Source: Microseira wollei NIES-4236 (GTDB taxonomy: Bacteria; Cyanobacteriota; Cyanobacteriia; Cyanobacteriales; Aerosakkonemataceae). From it: a DNA stretch of 64,000 nucleotides. The stretch is from assembly GCF_020521235.1 (NCBI RefSeq), contig NZ_BLAY01000006.1, positions 1-64,000 of the forward strand, in the 5' to 3' direction. How positions within the stretch are numbered: position 1 is the stretch's first letter; each line of letters begins with the position of its first letter. The notes beneath the pieces are model-generated. The model made no database searches. It saw nothing but the letters and a program-made list of their open reading frames with translations, and was not told the origin of the DNA. This document shows positions 18,151-26,851 of this stretch, in pieces. The position numbers were made by a program, and so were the translations under genes.

Positions 18151-19220
18151 CGGATAGATTTTGCAGCGTTAATGTCCCGATCGTGGAGAGTGTGACATTT
18201 AGGACATTGCCAGCTACGAATATCTAAACTCAAACTTTCCACTTGATGCAAGCAGTGGTTACAAGTCTTGGAACTGGGAAAGAACCGATCTACTTCAATA
18301 TATGTTTTTCCCGACCATTCAGATTTGTACTTTAACATGGTGCAAAATTGCCCCCATCCTGCATCACTAATTGATTTGGCTAGCTTGTGATTTTTGACCA
18401 GATTCCGAACTGCTAGATTCTCTACCACTATGACTTGGTTTTCGTCTACTAATTTACGACTTAGTTTGTGGAGAAAATCTTCCCGACATCTAGCGATTTT
18501 GCCATGAACTTTGGCAACTTTAATTCGTGCCTTGTTACGGTTGTTAGACCCTTTTTGTTTGCGACTGAGCGCTCTCTGTCTCTTGGTTAACCTCACTTCA
18601 TATTTACGGTAATATTTGGGATTACCATGCTTAGTACCATCAGAGGTAATCGCATAGCGCTCGATTCCCATGTCTATACCAATAGCTTTGCCTTGTGACG
18701 AGCCAACAGGTTTACTTTTGCCATCATCATAAAGGCAAGCCGCATAGTATTCGCCTGCGGGGGTACATGATACCGTGACCGCTTTGAGTTGCCCCTCTGG
18801 CAAACGAGATACCTTGCAATAAACCTTTCCTAACTTGGGAAGAATTAAGTAATCCCCATCTAGTTTGATCCCTTGAGGGAAACGGAGCGACTGCTTTTGA
18901 CCCTTTTTCTTGAAACAAGGGTACTTAGCCCGCTTTTCAAAGAAGTTTAAGAAAGCACTCGATAAGTCTAATGCTACTTGCTGCAAACACTGGGACGGCG
19001 GTTCAGTTAACCACTCACGCTCTCTTTTCAAAGATGGCAGTAAGTTGATGATGTCATTACGACTCAATCCTTTACCAGAAGACTGGTAAGTTTCGCTAGT
19101 GAGGTTAAGTGCATAATTGTAAAACCAGCCTACACACCCAAACGACTTGGTGAGCAATATTGCTTGCTCACCAGTCGGATAGATTCTGTACTTGTAGGCT
19201 TTTAACATTTTGCTTACCAA
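18048..19220 (-). CDS. tnpB: TnpB RNA-guided nuclease (IS605 OrfB)
   Basis: A 390-residue TnpB, the compact RuvC nuclease related to Cas12. The N-terminal wedge/REC part begins MLKAYKYRIYPTGEQ. The split RuvC residues appear intact: Asp183 in AIGIDMGIERYA, Glu267 in VIVVENLAVRNL and Asp in HDRDINAAKSI (347-350). A zinc ribbon with CNHC (320-323) and CPKC (339-342) lies between the last two. TnpB is guided by RNA from the element's right end and cuts target sites that match the element's insertion motif. No frameshift is visible, so the nuclease may still be active even though the host gene is broken. Confidence 0.93.
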   Translation of the reverse strand: MVSKMLKAYKYRIYPTGEQAILLTKSFGCVGWFYNYALNLTSETYQSSGKGLSRNDIINLLPSLKREREWLTEPPSQCLQQVALDLSSAFLNFFEKRAKYPCFKKKGQKQSLRFPQGIKLDGDYLILPKLGKVYCKVSRLPEGQLKAVTVSCTPAGEYYAACLYDDGKSKPVGSSQGKAIGIDMGIERYAITSDGTKHGNPKYYRKYEVRLTKRQRALSRKQKGSNNRNKARIKVAKVHGKIARCREDFLHKLSRKLVDENQVIVVENLAVRNLVKNHKLAKSISDAGWGQFCTMLKYKSEWSGKTYIEVDRFFPSSKTCNHCLHQVESLSLDIRSWQCPKCHTLHDRDINAAKSIRDEGLRILAGGHLATASRQRVRPSKGTAFRGNVG

Positions 19221-19651
19221 ACTAACAATACTATGGTAAGTTTATCTGTTAAGGTTGTCAAGCCGTCGTGTAACGACGGGGTTTTAAACCCAAATTTTTG
19301 ATAAGTTTCTATATTCCCCAAATTCAGCCAAGTATTGCCCAGTTGCAGGCTACCCGGTGTGCCGTGGGAGATAATATGTAGGGCTGCTATATTTTGGCGA
19401 GTCTGAAGCAGTTGGGTAATTTGCTCGACGCCATCTCGCGCTGCATCCAGGATGAAGACTTGAGTTCCCGCTGCGATTCCTGCTGCTAGGGTTTGCCAAT
19501 CTGGTATGGAACTGTCGATGAAGGCGATCGCATTTTCTTGGTTCGCTTGAGCTTCGAGAGTAGGGTTTTGGAATGGCATAGTTTTTCTGACAACGGACGT
19601 GGAGGAAGGCATAGTGCGATTCGTTCTTCTGAAATGGGTAGAAATATCCAA
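19214..19651 (-). pseudogene. 5' part of the DUF4347/RTX gene
   Basis: This fragment encodes the start of a DUF4347 domain: AIAFIDSSIPDWQTLAAGI, VFILDAARDGVEQITQLL and LHIISHGTPGSLQLGNTWLN. Such domains open very large secreted repeat proteins in cyanobacteria. Likely start codons are the ATG at 19576 (MPFQNPTLEAQ) or ones further upstream to 19651. Host sequence ends near 19290 and the last codons are read into the TnpB element. A group II intron lies just upstream on the other strand. Confidence 0.8.
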
Positions 19652-20346
19652 GGATGGAGGCTTCAGTAGAGTAATCCATCAGGATAGAGTTCGCACTTTA
19701 ATCCTCTACTGATGACAACTTACAACCTATGTAGGTGAGGAAACCTAACCAAGCAACAAAGCTAAGACAGTTAGGGGAGAAAGGGAAAGATGAAAAGACT
19801 ATTCTGACATCATAACCCAATCCAGAAAACACCAAACCCTACTGCCCTAGTGCGGGGTTGAAAGCACACAAACAACCTAGAAATAGGTTGCCCCTACAAA
19901 GGAGACTGACAACCTTCTCTGTAAAGCGGGGGTGAAAGCAGAAATAGGTGGAAATAGCTGAAAACACCTACTGCAAGCAAGAGTCTATGGATAGAACAAA
20001 CGAAGTGTCATCTGAGCCATCGTAATCCTCCACCAGGGGAAATAAGCTTATCCAGAAATGGAACTCCTGGGTTGGAAATAGCCAACAAGGGTAAGGTCTA
20101 TCAAGTTCTACGTACTGAGATAGCGCACTACTTATAACCCCGATGGATAGACACATCCTAAAGGCTCAAACAATAGGTTGTAGGAACGAAGTAACCCCAA
20201 TGTATGCTCCCTACTTGGTCGATAAGTAGGGTAGGCAGTCAAACCACAAGCCACATTGGGTCGGGATGGTTCAAGAAGCAAAAGCCAAGCCTGAATAAAC
20301 AGGCAATGCCTAAAAAGGGATGGTGTAATTACCTGGATATGCTGAC

Positions 20347-22164
20347 GTGAATCGCAATGTGATAAAGCTGGAGGTACAAGTAGCAATGTATAAGCCTAAA
20401 TCAGATTCACAACTGAATACTGAGGGATGGAAGGAAATCAATTGGCGCAAAGTCGAACGATACGTCTTCAAGTTGCAAAAACGCATCTACGCTGCTTCCC
20501 GTTGTGGCAATGTCAAACTCGTTCGCAAACTCCAAAGAACACTGATGAGGTCTTGGTCTAATAGAGTTCTATCAGTACGACGGGTCGCGCAGGAAAATCA
20601 AGGCAAGAAAACGGCAGGAGTGGATGGGGTAAAATCCCTATCCCCAGAAGCACGAATCAAACTTGCGAAGGATTTAAGGTTAACTGGCAAATCCAAACCC
20701 ACAAGAAGGGTATGGATACCGAAACCAGGAAGTAATGAAAAACGTCCGCTTGGTATTCCCACTATGTACGATAGAGCTTTACAAGCTGTATTCAAGGCTG
20801 TCCTAGAGCCGGAATGGGAGGCTTACTTTGAGCCTAACAGCTATGGTTTTAGACCAGGGAGGTCGTGCCAAGATGCAATAAAACAGATTAAAAGCTGCAT
20901 ACAACAGAAGGCGAAGTTTGTATTAGATGCAGACATAGCCAAATGTTTTGACCGCATCGACCATTTAGCCCTACTCCAGAAACTCAACATCAGAGGTAAA
21001 GTCAGGCAACAAATAAAAGCTTGGCTGAAATCTGGGGTCATAGACCAAGGGGCTTTTACTGCTACATCTCTTGGTACGCCACAGGGCGGGGTGATTTCTC
21101 CACTACTGGCTAATATAGCCCTTCACGGTTTAGAAGAAAAACTCAAAGAGATGGCAGAGTCACTTGATATCAAGTATCCAAACGGGCGAAATCAATGCAC
21201 CAGGGATAAAAAATTCTCACTCTCAATAGTGAGATATGCAGATGACTTTGTTGTATTACATGAAGATAAAACCGTTGTCCAAAGATGTCGGGATTTAATC
21301 TCGGAATGGTTGACTGGCATTGGCTTAGAATTGAAACCTGAGAAGACGAGGCTAACTCACACACTCAACCCTGAGTGGAGCGAGGATGGGGATGCTGGTT
21401 TTGACTTTCTTGGTCATCATATACAGCAATACCCTACTGGTAAATACCGGAGTAATAGGAATTCTCAAGGTAGGATATTAGGTTTCAAAACTCTCATCAC
21501 CCCTACGAAGAAGGCGAGTAAGGTACATCAAGAGGAAATCGGAAGAATCATCAAAAAGCATAGGTCATCGCCTCAATCGGCTTTAATCAAAGACCTTAAC
21601 CCTGTAATAAGGGGATGGACTTCTTACTACTCAAACTCCGACGCTTCCAGCACTGGAGAATTATCAAGACAAGACTACCTCACATACTTGAAACTTCGAA
21701 GATGGGCAAAATACCGTTGTGGGAACATCAATGACGGACATAAACGTTATTGGACAACCATAGGCAGTAATAACTGGGTATTCGCAACCAGGGAGGGAAC
21801 AGCGAACCCCCTGAGGTTACTTACGCATTCAGAACTCGGCAGCAGTAGCACTGAATACGTGGTTAAAGGCGAAAAAAGCCCTTTCGACGGCGACCTAGTG
21901 TACTGGAGTTCAAGACTAGGGACACACCCCGAATTGTCGAGTCGAACGACTAAGTTGTTAAAGCAACAAAAGGGTAAATGTGCTTGGTGCGGATTAAGCT
22001 TTCAAGATTGGGATGTATGGGAAGTAGACCACAAAATTCCTAAAGCTCTAGGCGGAAAGGATGAATATAAAAATCTACAACTATTACATCGGCATTGTCA
22101 CGAGGAAAAGACCGCTATTGATCTAATAGAAATTCGGAAGAAACAACACTCTAAAAATTTTTAA
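20347..22164 (+). CDS. ltrA: group II intron reverse transcriptase/maturase with HNH endonuclease
   Basis: A 605-residue intron-encoded protein. The reverse transcriptase blocks run from about residue 60 to 350: KKTAGVDGVK, RRVWIPKPGSNEKRPLGIP, SYGFRPGRSCQDAI, ADIAKCFDRIDH, TPQGGVISPLLANIALHGLE and the catalytic IVRYADDFVVL. Domain X (maturase) follows with VIRGWTSYYSN. The C-terminus has an HNH endonuclease with CAWCG, WEVDHKIPKALGG, and NLQLLHRHCHEEK. It would bind the intron RNA, help it splice and copy it into new sites. All key motifs are intact. The GTG at 20347 or the ATG at 20386 could be the start. Confidence 0.93.
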   Translation: MNRNVIKLEVQVAMYKPKSDSQLNTEGWKEINWRKVERYVFKLQKRIYAASRCGNVKLVRKLQRTLMRSWSNRVLSVRRVAQENQGKKTAGVDGVKSLSPEARIKLAKDLRLTGKSKPTRRVWIPKPGSNEKRPLGIPTMYDRALQAVFKAVLEPEWEAYFEPNSYGFRPGRSCQDAIKQIKSCIQQKAKFVLDADIAKCFDRIDHLALLQKLNIRGKVRQQIKAWLKSGVIDQGAFTATSLGTPQGGVISPLLANIALHGLEEKLKEMAESLDIKYPNGRNQCTRDKKFSLSIVRYADDFVVLHEDKTVVQRCRDLISEWLTGIGLELKPEKTRLTHTLNPEWSEDGDAGFDFLGHHIQQYPTGKYRSNRNSQGRILGFKTLITPTKKASKVHQEEIGRIIKKHRSSPQSALIKDLNPVIRGWTSYYSNSDASSTGELSRQDYLTYLKLRRWAKYRCGNINDGHKRYWTTIGSNNWVFATREGTANPLRLLTHSELGSSSTEYVVKGEKSPFDGDLVYWSSRLGTHPELSSRTTKLLKQQKGKCAWCGLSFQDWDVWEVDHKIPKALGGKDEYKNLQLLHRHCHEEKTAIDLIEIRKKQHSKNF

Positions 22165-22284
22165 TTACTAGCCCAGCAATGGGATAAATATGAATGGGAG
22201 TGGGTCAACGATGTTCCGGTAATATTACGTCGAAATAGCAAGCGGTCAGAAGGAAGTCCCTCTGACAACGGGAAACACATTGAG

Positions 22285-22319
22285 TAGCCGTGTGCGGTGA
22301 AAGTCGCAAGCACGGTTTC
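22285..22319 (+). ncRNA. group II intron domain V
   Basis: The hairpin AGCCGTGTGCGGTGAAAGTC / GCAAGCACGGTT is the highly conserved catalytic domain V, with the AGC triad at 22286-22288 and a GAAA tetraloop-like turn. Domain VI follows directly. Confidence 0.88.
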
Positions 22320-22436
22320 GGATGGGAGGGAGAGTGTGGTAACACATTCTCTCGACCCTACCAAACTACTCTTAAGGTAGCAGCACCCTCTGAAGCGTCA
22401 ACCGACCATAATCACAAGCAATTAAGTTTGTTCTAG

Positions 22437-22626
22437 TAACTCAAGTTGCTAGTCATAAATTGTGCCAGTGCTAATGGCTAATAGCTAATTGGTAATTGGA
22501 TTAAAATGGGATGCACTATTGACAATTACCGATTTACCCCAGTCAGAAACAAAGGTGATGAGTAGACGATTTTTCAGAGAAACCGGGTTTCTTTGTCTAG
22601 GGATGTAACTAGCAACTTGGGTTAGT
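22437..22626. repeat. TAACTCAAGTTGCTAGT-ended element, copy 2
   Basis: Inverted ends TAACTCAAGTTGCTAGT (22437-22453) and ACTAGCAACTTGGGTTAGT (22608-22626). The inside has GCTAAT and TAATTGG units and an AGAAACCGGGTTTCT palindrome, unlike copy 1 at 16100. Confidence 0.8.
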
Positions 22627-22696
22627 AGATTTCTCCAAAAACTCTTGTGGGATAGGCGTCCCGCCTGTCTTTGAGATTCTTTTTTGGAGAGGTCTA
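22627..22696. repeat. 70-bp palindromic element, copy 1
   Basis: GATTTCTCCAAAAACTCTTG and GATTCTTTTTTGGAGAGGTC form imperfect inverted ends around TGGGATAGGCGTCCCGCCTG. The complement matches 42645-42711. It abuts the previous element, so the two are nested or tandem. The gene-free region 22362-22876 contains only these repeats. Confidence 0.75.
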
Positions 22697-22876
22697 GTAG
22701 AAATCCCCTTCCATTTCACGGCGGGGAGGATGTCAAAACTATGCCCAAAAGCTTTACATGCCAAAGTTTTTCAGCCATAAATATCTGGAAAAATCTGGCG
22801 CCCGCCAACGAATCCATTATACTTGTAGCTGCCGAAAAACCGAGGCTGTGCCTCAAGGTGGAAGATGTGAGCTATG

Positions 22877-23071
22877 CTATGTTTTTGTTTTGTCTTCTGT
22901 GGTTTCTTCCACTTTGGCATCTTTGTCATTTTCCGGGTTACTCATCTCTTCTTTAAAACCCCGCAAAGTTTTAGCCAAGGCGCGTCCCATTTCTGGAATC
23001 TTTTTCGGGCCAAATATTAGTAGTGCTACTACAACAATAATACCCATTTCCGGTAATCCTAAGCCAAACAT
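22877..23071 (-). CDS. tatA: TatA/E twin-arginine translocase subunit
   Basis: A 64-residue TatA-type protein with an N-terminal transmembrane helix (8-20), the canonical FGPKKIPEMG hinge, an amphipathic helix and an acidic tail (NPENDKDAKVEETTEDKTKT). It forms the Tat channel with TatC, which is encoded elsewhere. It is the conserved member of the pair with 16455-16640 and is probably the functional one. The kinase gene lies 25 bp upstream in the same direction, so the two may be co-transcribed. Confidence 0.92.
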   Translation of the reverse strand: MFGLGLPEMGIIVVVALLIFGPKKIPEMGRALAKTLRGFKEEMSNPENDKDAKVEETTEDKTKT

Positions 23072-23096
23072 ATCCAGTCTCCTGTTATCTATTAAA

Positions 23097-24437
23097 CTAC
23101 TCGTTTCGCGTCAGAGGTAATTCTAACCAATCGCTGAGTTCATTTGCTAGCCATTCTAGTTCTGCTTCATTGGCGATCGCGCTCCCAAATTCGTACTTTT
23201 GTCCTCCTGCCCATATGACAATTTTAGGATGACTGGAAGCAGAATGAATATACTCAATTTTAGTAATATCCCGTCGTCGCGCTGGTCGAAATAAATTGCG
23301 CTTGAAGCCAAACAATTCGTAAGTTTTAGCAATCGATCTCCAGTCTATCCGCAATCGATATCGTCCAAAAAAAGCAAATAAAATCCGCTCTCCCATGATA
23401 CCCAAAGGAACTAAGTAGGGTAAAAATAGCAAAGCTGTCATGGGATTAGCCGGATTGCTAAAATTTAAAAGCAGCCAAAAAATTAAACTCACCGATCCAA
23501 AAGACATGGCGGCGACTGGCAAGGTAAATCCCGTCGGCGGGGCGATCGTTTCGATAGAATATTCATCTTTTTTTACCAAAAATTTGCGTTTTACTGGTTG
23601 TGTAACTGCTAAAGCATCAATATCTGTTGCAGACTCGCGTTGTAAATCTTCCAGCGCCTCAAATGCGGAACTGAAACGCCGTTCTAAACTTGGGTGCGTC
23701 ATCCGCTTTAACCAGCGGTTCAAGCTAGGACTGAGATTAGACAGTTTCTCAAATTGAATTCGCAATTCTTGCTGGGGTAAATCCGCTGGATGCGTCCCCG
23801 TGACTAAATAAATTAATGTCGCCCCTAAACTATAAAGATCGGAAGCAGGAACCCCACGTCCGCCAAATTGTTCGGGTGGCATATATCCATAGGTTCCTAC
23901 TACTGTCATTGTCCCACCTTCCCTGGCTGCCAGGGTTTGCACGGAACCAAAATCGACTAAATAAACTTGCCCGATGCTATGGGCAGAACGGTTGGTTAGT
24001 AAAATATTGCTGGGTTTAATATCGCGGTGAATTACAGGTGGTTGACGCCCGTGTAAATCAATTAAGATTTCTAGTAAAGCTTTGGCAACTTCCTTAAGTT
24101 CTACTTCCCTGAAAGTCCGTCCGTTTTTGAGATGTTCTTCTAACGATTTGGCTTGGATGTAACTCTGGACTAGGGCAAATCCTTTACCTTGGGGTAGATC
24201 GATTTCAAAATGATTTAGATATTGAGGAATCGCCGGATGAGATAGCGCTTGTAAGATCGATGCTTCCCGTTCAAATAACTTGAGGTCGTCCCATTCAAAG
24301 TCGCTGCCAAAAAACAGTAGCTTAATTACAACTAATTCTTGCGTGCGGCGATCGCGCGCCAGCAGCGTCCGGCGTCCGGATTTTTTGCCTAGCTGTTTGA
24401 TTATATCGTAGCGATCGCCTAATATTTTAATTTCCAT
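23097..24437 (-). CDS. serine/threonine protein kinase with C-terminal membrane region
   Basis: A 446-residue Hanks-type kinase. The ATP-binding Lys39 is in LVVIKLL, Glu58 in FEREAS, the catalytic loop VIHRDIKPSNILL has Asp139, and DFG is at 162-164; MPPEQFGG and ASDLYSLGATLIYLVTG follow. The glycine loop is unusual (QLGKKSGRRTLL). Residues 300-350 hold two hydrophobic segments, and a C-terminal domain ends WLANELSDWLELP. A paralogue with the same architecture is at 42786-44228. It should phosphorylate proteins on Ser/Thr; the substrate is unknown. Confidence 0.92.
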   Translation of the reverse strand: MEIKILGDRYDIIKQLGKKSGRRTLLARDRRTQELVVIKLLFFGSDFEWDDLKLFEREASILQALSHPAIPQYLNHFEIDLPQGKGFALVQSYIQAKSLEEHLKNGRTFREVELKEVAKALLEILIDLHGRQPPVIHRDIKPSNILLTNRSAHSIGQVYLVDFGSVQTLAAREGGTMTVVGTYGYMPPEQFGGRGVPASDLYSLGATLIYLVTGTHPADLPQQELRIQFEKLSNLSPSLNRWLKRMTHPSLERRFSSAFEALEDLQRESATDIDALAVTQPVKRKFLVKKDEYSIETIAPPTGFTLPVAAMSFGSVSLIFWLLLNFSNPANPMTALLFLPYLVPLGIMGERILFAFFGRYRLRIDWRSIAKTYELFGFKRNLFRPARRRDITKIEYIHSASSHPKIVIWAGGQKYEFGSAIANEAELEWLANELSDWLELPLTRNE

Positions 24438-24486
24438 TTTTTTGCTTTTATATATCTTAAAACAATCTTTTGAAAATCCTCGATCG

Positions 24487-24596
24487 GGACTTACTCACGA
24501 ATATCTTAGAAACCGGGTTTCTGCATATATCTTTAGTTATAAAGCGACGATTTTTCCGAAAAACCCGGTTTGTTTGCGTCAGTCCTGTTGCTCTTA
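24487..24596. repeat. GGACTTACNCA-ended element with AGAAACCGGGTTTCT core
   Basis: Ends GGGACTTACTCA (24487) and TTTGCGTCAGTCCTG (about 24583-24596). The inside has the palindrome AGAAACCGGGTTTCT and AAAAACCCGGTTTG. It is related to the element at 8459-8560. Confidence 0.65.
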
Positions 24597-24610
24597 GCAG
24601 CGCCAAATTT

Positions 24611-25066
24611 TTACCATGATGGCACTACGGGATTCGGTTGTTGAGGTTGCCATTGTTGATGGTGGTTAAAAACTGCAACCAAAAACAGCGATATAATCAA
24701 TGCCGCTGCGATCGCTACCCACTGGGGTAATTCTGTTTCGGTTTTGGTGAGTTTCGGTTTATAAGCGTTCATCGTCCCGATCACTGATTTTACTTCTTGA
24801 TTAGAAAATTCAAACCATTCGCCGTTTCTTCTGACTCGCCTGGTTTTATACTTTGTATGCAGCGCCTTTTCTACCTCCTTTCTATTGCTGATTTGAATAT
24901 AGTGCAAATATTTTAACTGGTTTGCCGAGCCTGTTTGCAGTTGCGAGATGCGTTTGTTCAGGTTTACTGTTATCCCAATTTTGTAATAGTTTGTTCCAAC
25001 CTCGTGGATCAGGTAAACGTAACTATTTGGCGATTTTGTTTGGGATATTTTTCTGTTGCGCGACAA
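24611..25066 (-). CDS. GIY-YIG-like (T5orf172/MUG113) protein with membrane anchor
   Basis: A 151-residue protein. Residues 14-90 form a GIY-YIG-superfamily domain of the T5orf172/MUG113 type: SYVYLIHEVGTNYYKIGIT, then RISQLQTGSANQL, and GEWFEFSNQEV. The C-terminus has a single transmembrane helix (WVAIAAALIISLFLVAVFNHH, about 117-137) and a short Pro/Gln-rich tail. GIY-YIG domains are nucleases, but this subgroup is poorly characterised and activity here is uncertain. Anchoring such a domain in the membrane is uncommon. Confidence 0.7.
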   Translation of the reverse strand: MSRNRKISQTKSPNSYVYLIHEVGTNYYKIGITVNLNKRISQLQTGSANQLKYLHYIQISNRKEVEKALHTKYKTRRVRRNGEWFEFSNQEVKSVIGTMNAYKPKLTKTETELPQWVAIAAALIISLFLVAVFNHHQQWQPQQPNPVVPSW

Positions 25067-25202
25067 GATTTGGCGATCCCCCCTACCCCCCTTACCAAGG
25101 GGGGATTAAATTTGTGTCCCAATTAAATTACAATATCTGTTTTGGTTTATTCTGAAGCAAGGTCTATTGATAAACCAAACAGCGGTCAAATTTATTAAGA
25201 AA

Positions 25203-25937
25203 ATGTTACAAAGCCCCAACGCTTCTTTGCGCGAACAACAACACCCCCTGATTCGTCAACTGGCTGACTGCATCGAGTCCACTTGGTCACAATACCTTGA
25301 CCTTTCACCTTACCACTTGCCAGAAGATTTGGGATATGTGGAAGGACGCCTGGAAGGGGAAAAACTGACGATCGAAAATCGCTGCTATCAAACGCCCCAG
25401 TTTCGCAAAATGCACCTGGAATTGGCAAAAGTCGGCTCAATGCTCGATATTTTGCACTGCGTCATGTTTCCCCGCCCCGAATACCCGTTACCGATGTTTG
25501 GCTGCGATTTAGTCGGCGCTAGAGGACAAATTAGCGCTGCGATCGCCGATCTCTCTCCCACTAACCCAGATCTCACTTTACCCGATCGTTACCGCCACGC
25601 CCTCGCCGCCACAAGCGCCCCACAATTCTCCCAACCCCGCGATCTTCCCCCTTGGGGCGATATCTTTTCCGAATTTTGCATCTTTATACGACCGGGTAGT
25701 CCAGAGGAAGAAGCACAGTTTCTGGCTCGTGTCAAGTGTTTTTTGGAAATTCACTGTCTCTGTGCGATCGCATCCCAACCCGTACCCAGGGAACAGCGGG
25801 TGCAAATTCTTGCCGGACAGCGCAACTATTGCACCAAACAGCAGCAAAACGACAAAACCCGCCGCGTCCTGGAAAAAGCTTTTGGCACTGACTGGGCAGA
25901 ACGCTACATGACTACGGTTCTATTCGATTATGTGTAG
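25203..25937 (+). CDS. pcyA: PcyA, phycocyanobilin:ferredoxin oxidoreductase
   Basis: A 244-residue PcyA, which reduces biliverdin IXalpha to phycocyanobilin with four electrons from ferredoxin, giving the chromophore of phycobilisomes and cyanobacterial phytochromes. Residues equivalent to the known catalytic ones are all present at a constant offset: Glu73 in HLEL, His85 in LDILHCV, Asp102 in FGCDLVG and Asn216 in TKQQQNDK. The ATG at 25203 is preferred, as it gives the usual [18 protein letters not shown] close to the N-terminus; a TTG at 25167 could extend it by 12 codons. The substrate is produced by the heme oxygenase at 55170-55904. Confidence 0.95.
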   Translation: MLQSPNASLREQQHPLIRQLADCIESTWSQYLDLSPYHLPEDLGYVEGRLEGEKLTIENRCYQTPQFRKMHLELAKVGSMLDILHCVMFPRPEYPLPMFGCDLVGARGQISAAIADLSPTNPDLTLPDRYRHALAATSAPQFSQPRDLPPWGDIFSEFCIFIRPGSPEEEAQFLARVKCFLEIHCLCAIASQPVPREQRVQILAGQRNYCTKQQQNDKTRRVLEKAFGTDWAERYMTTVLFDYV

Positions 25938-25940
25938 TCA

Positions 25941-26720
25941 TTAGGTTTTTGGCATGGCTAGGAAATTGAACGCTTGAAACGGGTACTGCATCGCTTGCAC
26001 AAACTTTTCGTAAATGAGCCGCTCTCCATCTAAAAGCCAGTCCTTGAGCAGGAACACTGCGTACCCATGCCTATCTACCAAAAAGTCATAGATGTCTTTG
26101 GGGTCGATTTGAAATGCCTGCAATCCAGTTTTGCTACACTCGAACAGTATCGCTGGACGAGAACGTTTTAACAGTTCTTCACCCCCCTGAAGTACAGGCA
26201 GTTCGCCCCCTTCCACATCAACCTTGATCAAACCAATCGGGCGGTCAAGTGGCACTAGGTCGTCAAGCCGCTCGCACTTAACCACGATGCGCTCCACTTT
26301 CTCCGTACCGGAGTCATGGAACCGCAGTCCGCTAAAGCCAGACCGATCGGGCTGTAGGAAAAACTCTGCTTCGCCTTCCTTGTCGCTCAGAGCTAATTGC
26401 ATCACCTCTACGTCAGGAAACTTGCGCTTGAGCCAATTGGCTTTGTAAGGAACCGGCTCGATGGCTATGTGGCGACCTCGCGGCGATAGCCGTTTCATCT
26501 GTTGCACCACAGACCCCAGGTGACATCCAATATCGATGCAATTCATCGAGTCCTGGATGATTCGCTCCATCAGCAGATCGATTCGCGACGACTCTGCGTA
26601 AATTTCCTTTAGCTCTGGATGCTTCAATTTGTTCACTATTTTGGTCAACTCGCGCAAGCGACGAGCTGGGGACTCGAATGGCGTACCAATCAGTTGGTGA
26701 GCTATGTATTCCTTTAGCAC
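25941..26720 (-). CDS. FkbM family methyltransferase
   Basis: A 259-residue FkbM-type SAM-dependent methyltransferase. The SAM-binding motif is MNCIDIGCHLGSVVQQ (about 59-74), with IAIEPVPYK, LALSDKEGEAEF and the family-typical IGLIKVDVEGGELPVLQGG later. Such enzymes often O-methylate sugars or secondary metabolites; the acceptor is unknown. It converges with pcyA with only three bases between the stops. Confidence 0.88.
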   Translation of the reverse strand: MLKEYIAHQLIGTPFESPARRLRELTKIVNKLKHPELKEIYAESSRIDLLMERIIQDSMNCIDIGCHLGSVVQQMKRLSPRGRHIAIEPVPYKANWLKRKFPDVEVMQLALSDKEGEAEFFLQPDRSGFSGLRFHDSGTEKVERIVVKCERLDDLVPLDRPIGLIKVDVEGGELPVLQGGEELLKRSRPAILFECSKTGLQAFQIDPKDIYDFLVDRHGYAVFLLKDWLLDGERLIYEKFVQAMQYPFQAFNFLAMPKT

Positions 26721-26815
26721 GATTGTTTATAGTACTCCCTAGCCTGGTCAGCTTTATTTTGACAAATTATCTTCTCAAACAAGCCATTGACAACAATTTG
26801 TCTCGTGCTACTATA

Positions 26816-26835
26816 TTGATTAACCAATCAATCAA
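26816..26835. promoter_or_regulatory. candidate TetR operator upstream of the regulator gene
   Basis: The palindrome TTGATTAACCAATCAATCAA lies 16 bp before the tetR ATG. Its half-sites TTGATT / AATCAA recur in the larger palindrome at 27493-27528 between tetR and devB, which fits autoregulation plus control of the exporter. Confidence 0.65.
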
Positions 26836-26851
26836 ATAACAAGATTAAACC

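Larger units (their letters stand above)
18008..19285 (-). mobile_element. IS200/IS605-type element with tnpB only
   Basis: The right end has the hairpin CCTCGTCGTT/AACGGCGAGG (18018-18038) followed by GTTGTCAAG. The left end has the hairpin CCGTCGTTACACGACGG (19263-19279) and CTTGACAAC. The terminal 9-mers are complementary. There is no Y1 transposase gene, so movement would need TnpA in trans. The element lies inside the DUF4347/RTX gene in the same orientation. Confidence 0.85.
19689..22361 (+). mobile_element. group II intron with reverse transcriptase
   Basis: The intron probably starts at GTTCGCACTTT (19689), a variant of the GUGYG consensus. It contains the typical structured leader with AACCTATGTAGGTGAGG and GGATGGTGTAATTACC, the maturase gene, and 3' domains V and VI. 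Domain V is at 22285-22319 and domain VI at about 22322-22361, ending CCCTAC. The exact ends are inferred. It is intact and likely mobile. Confidence 0.8.
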
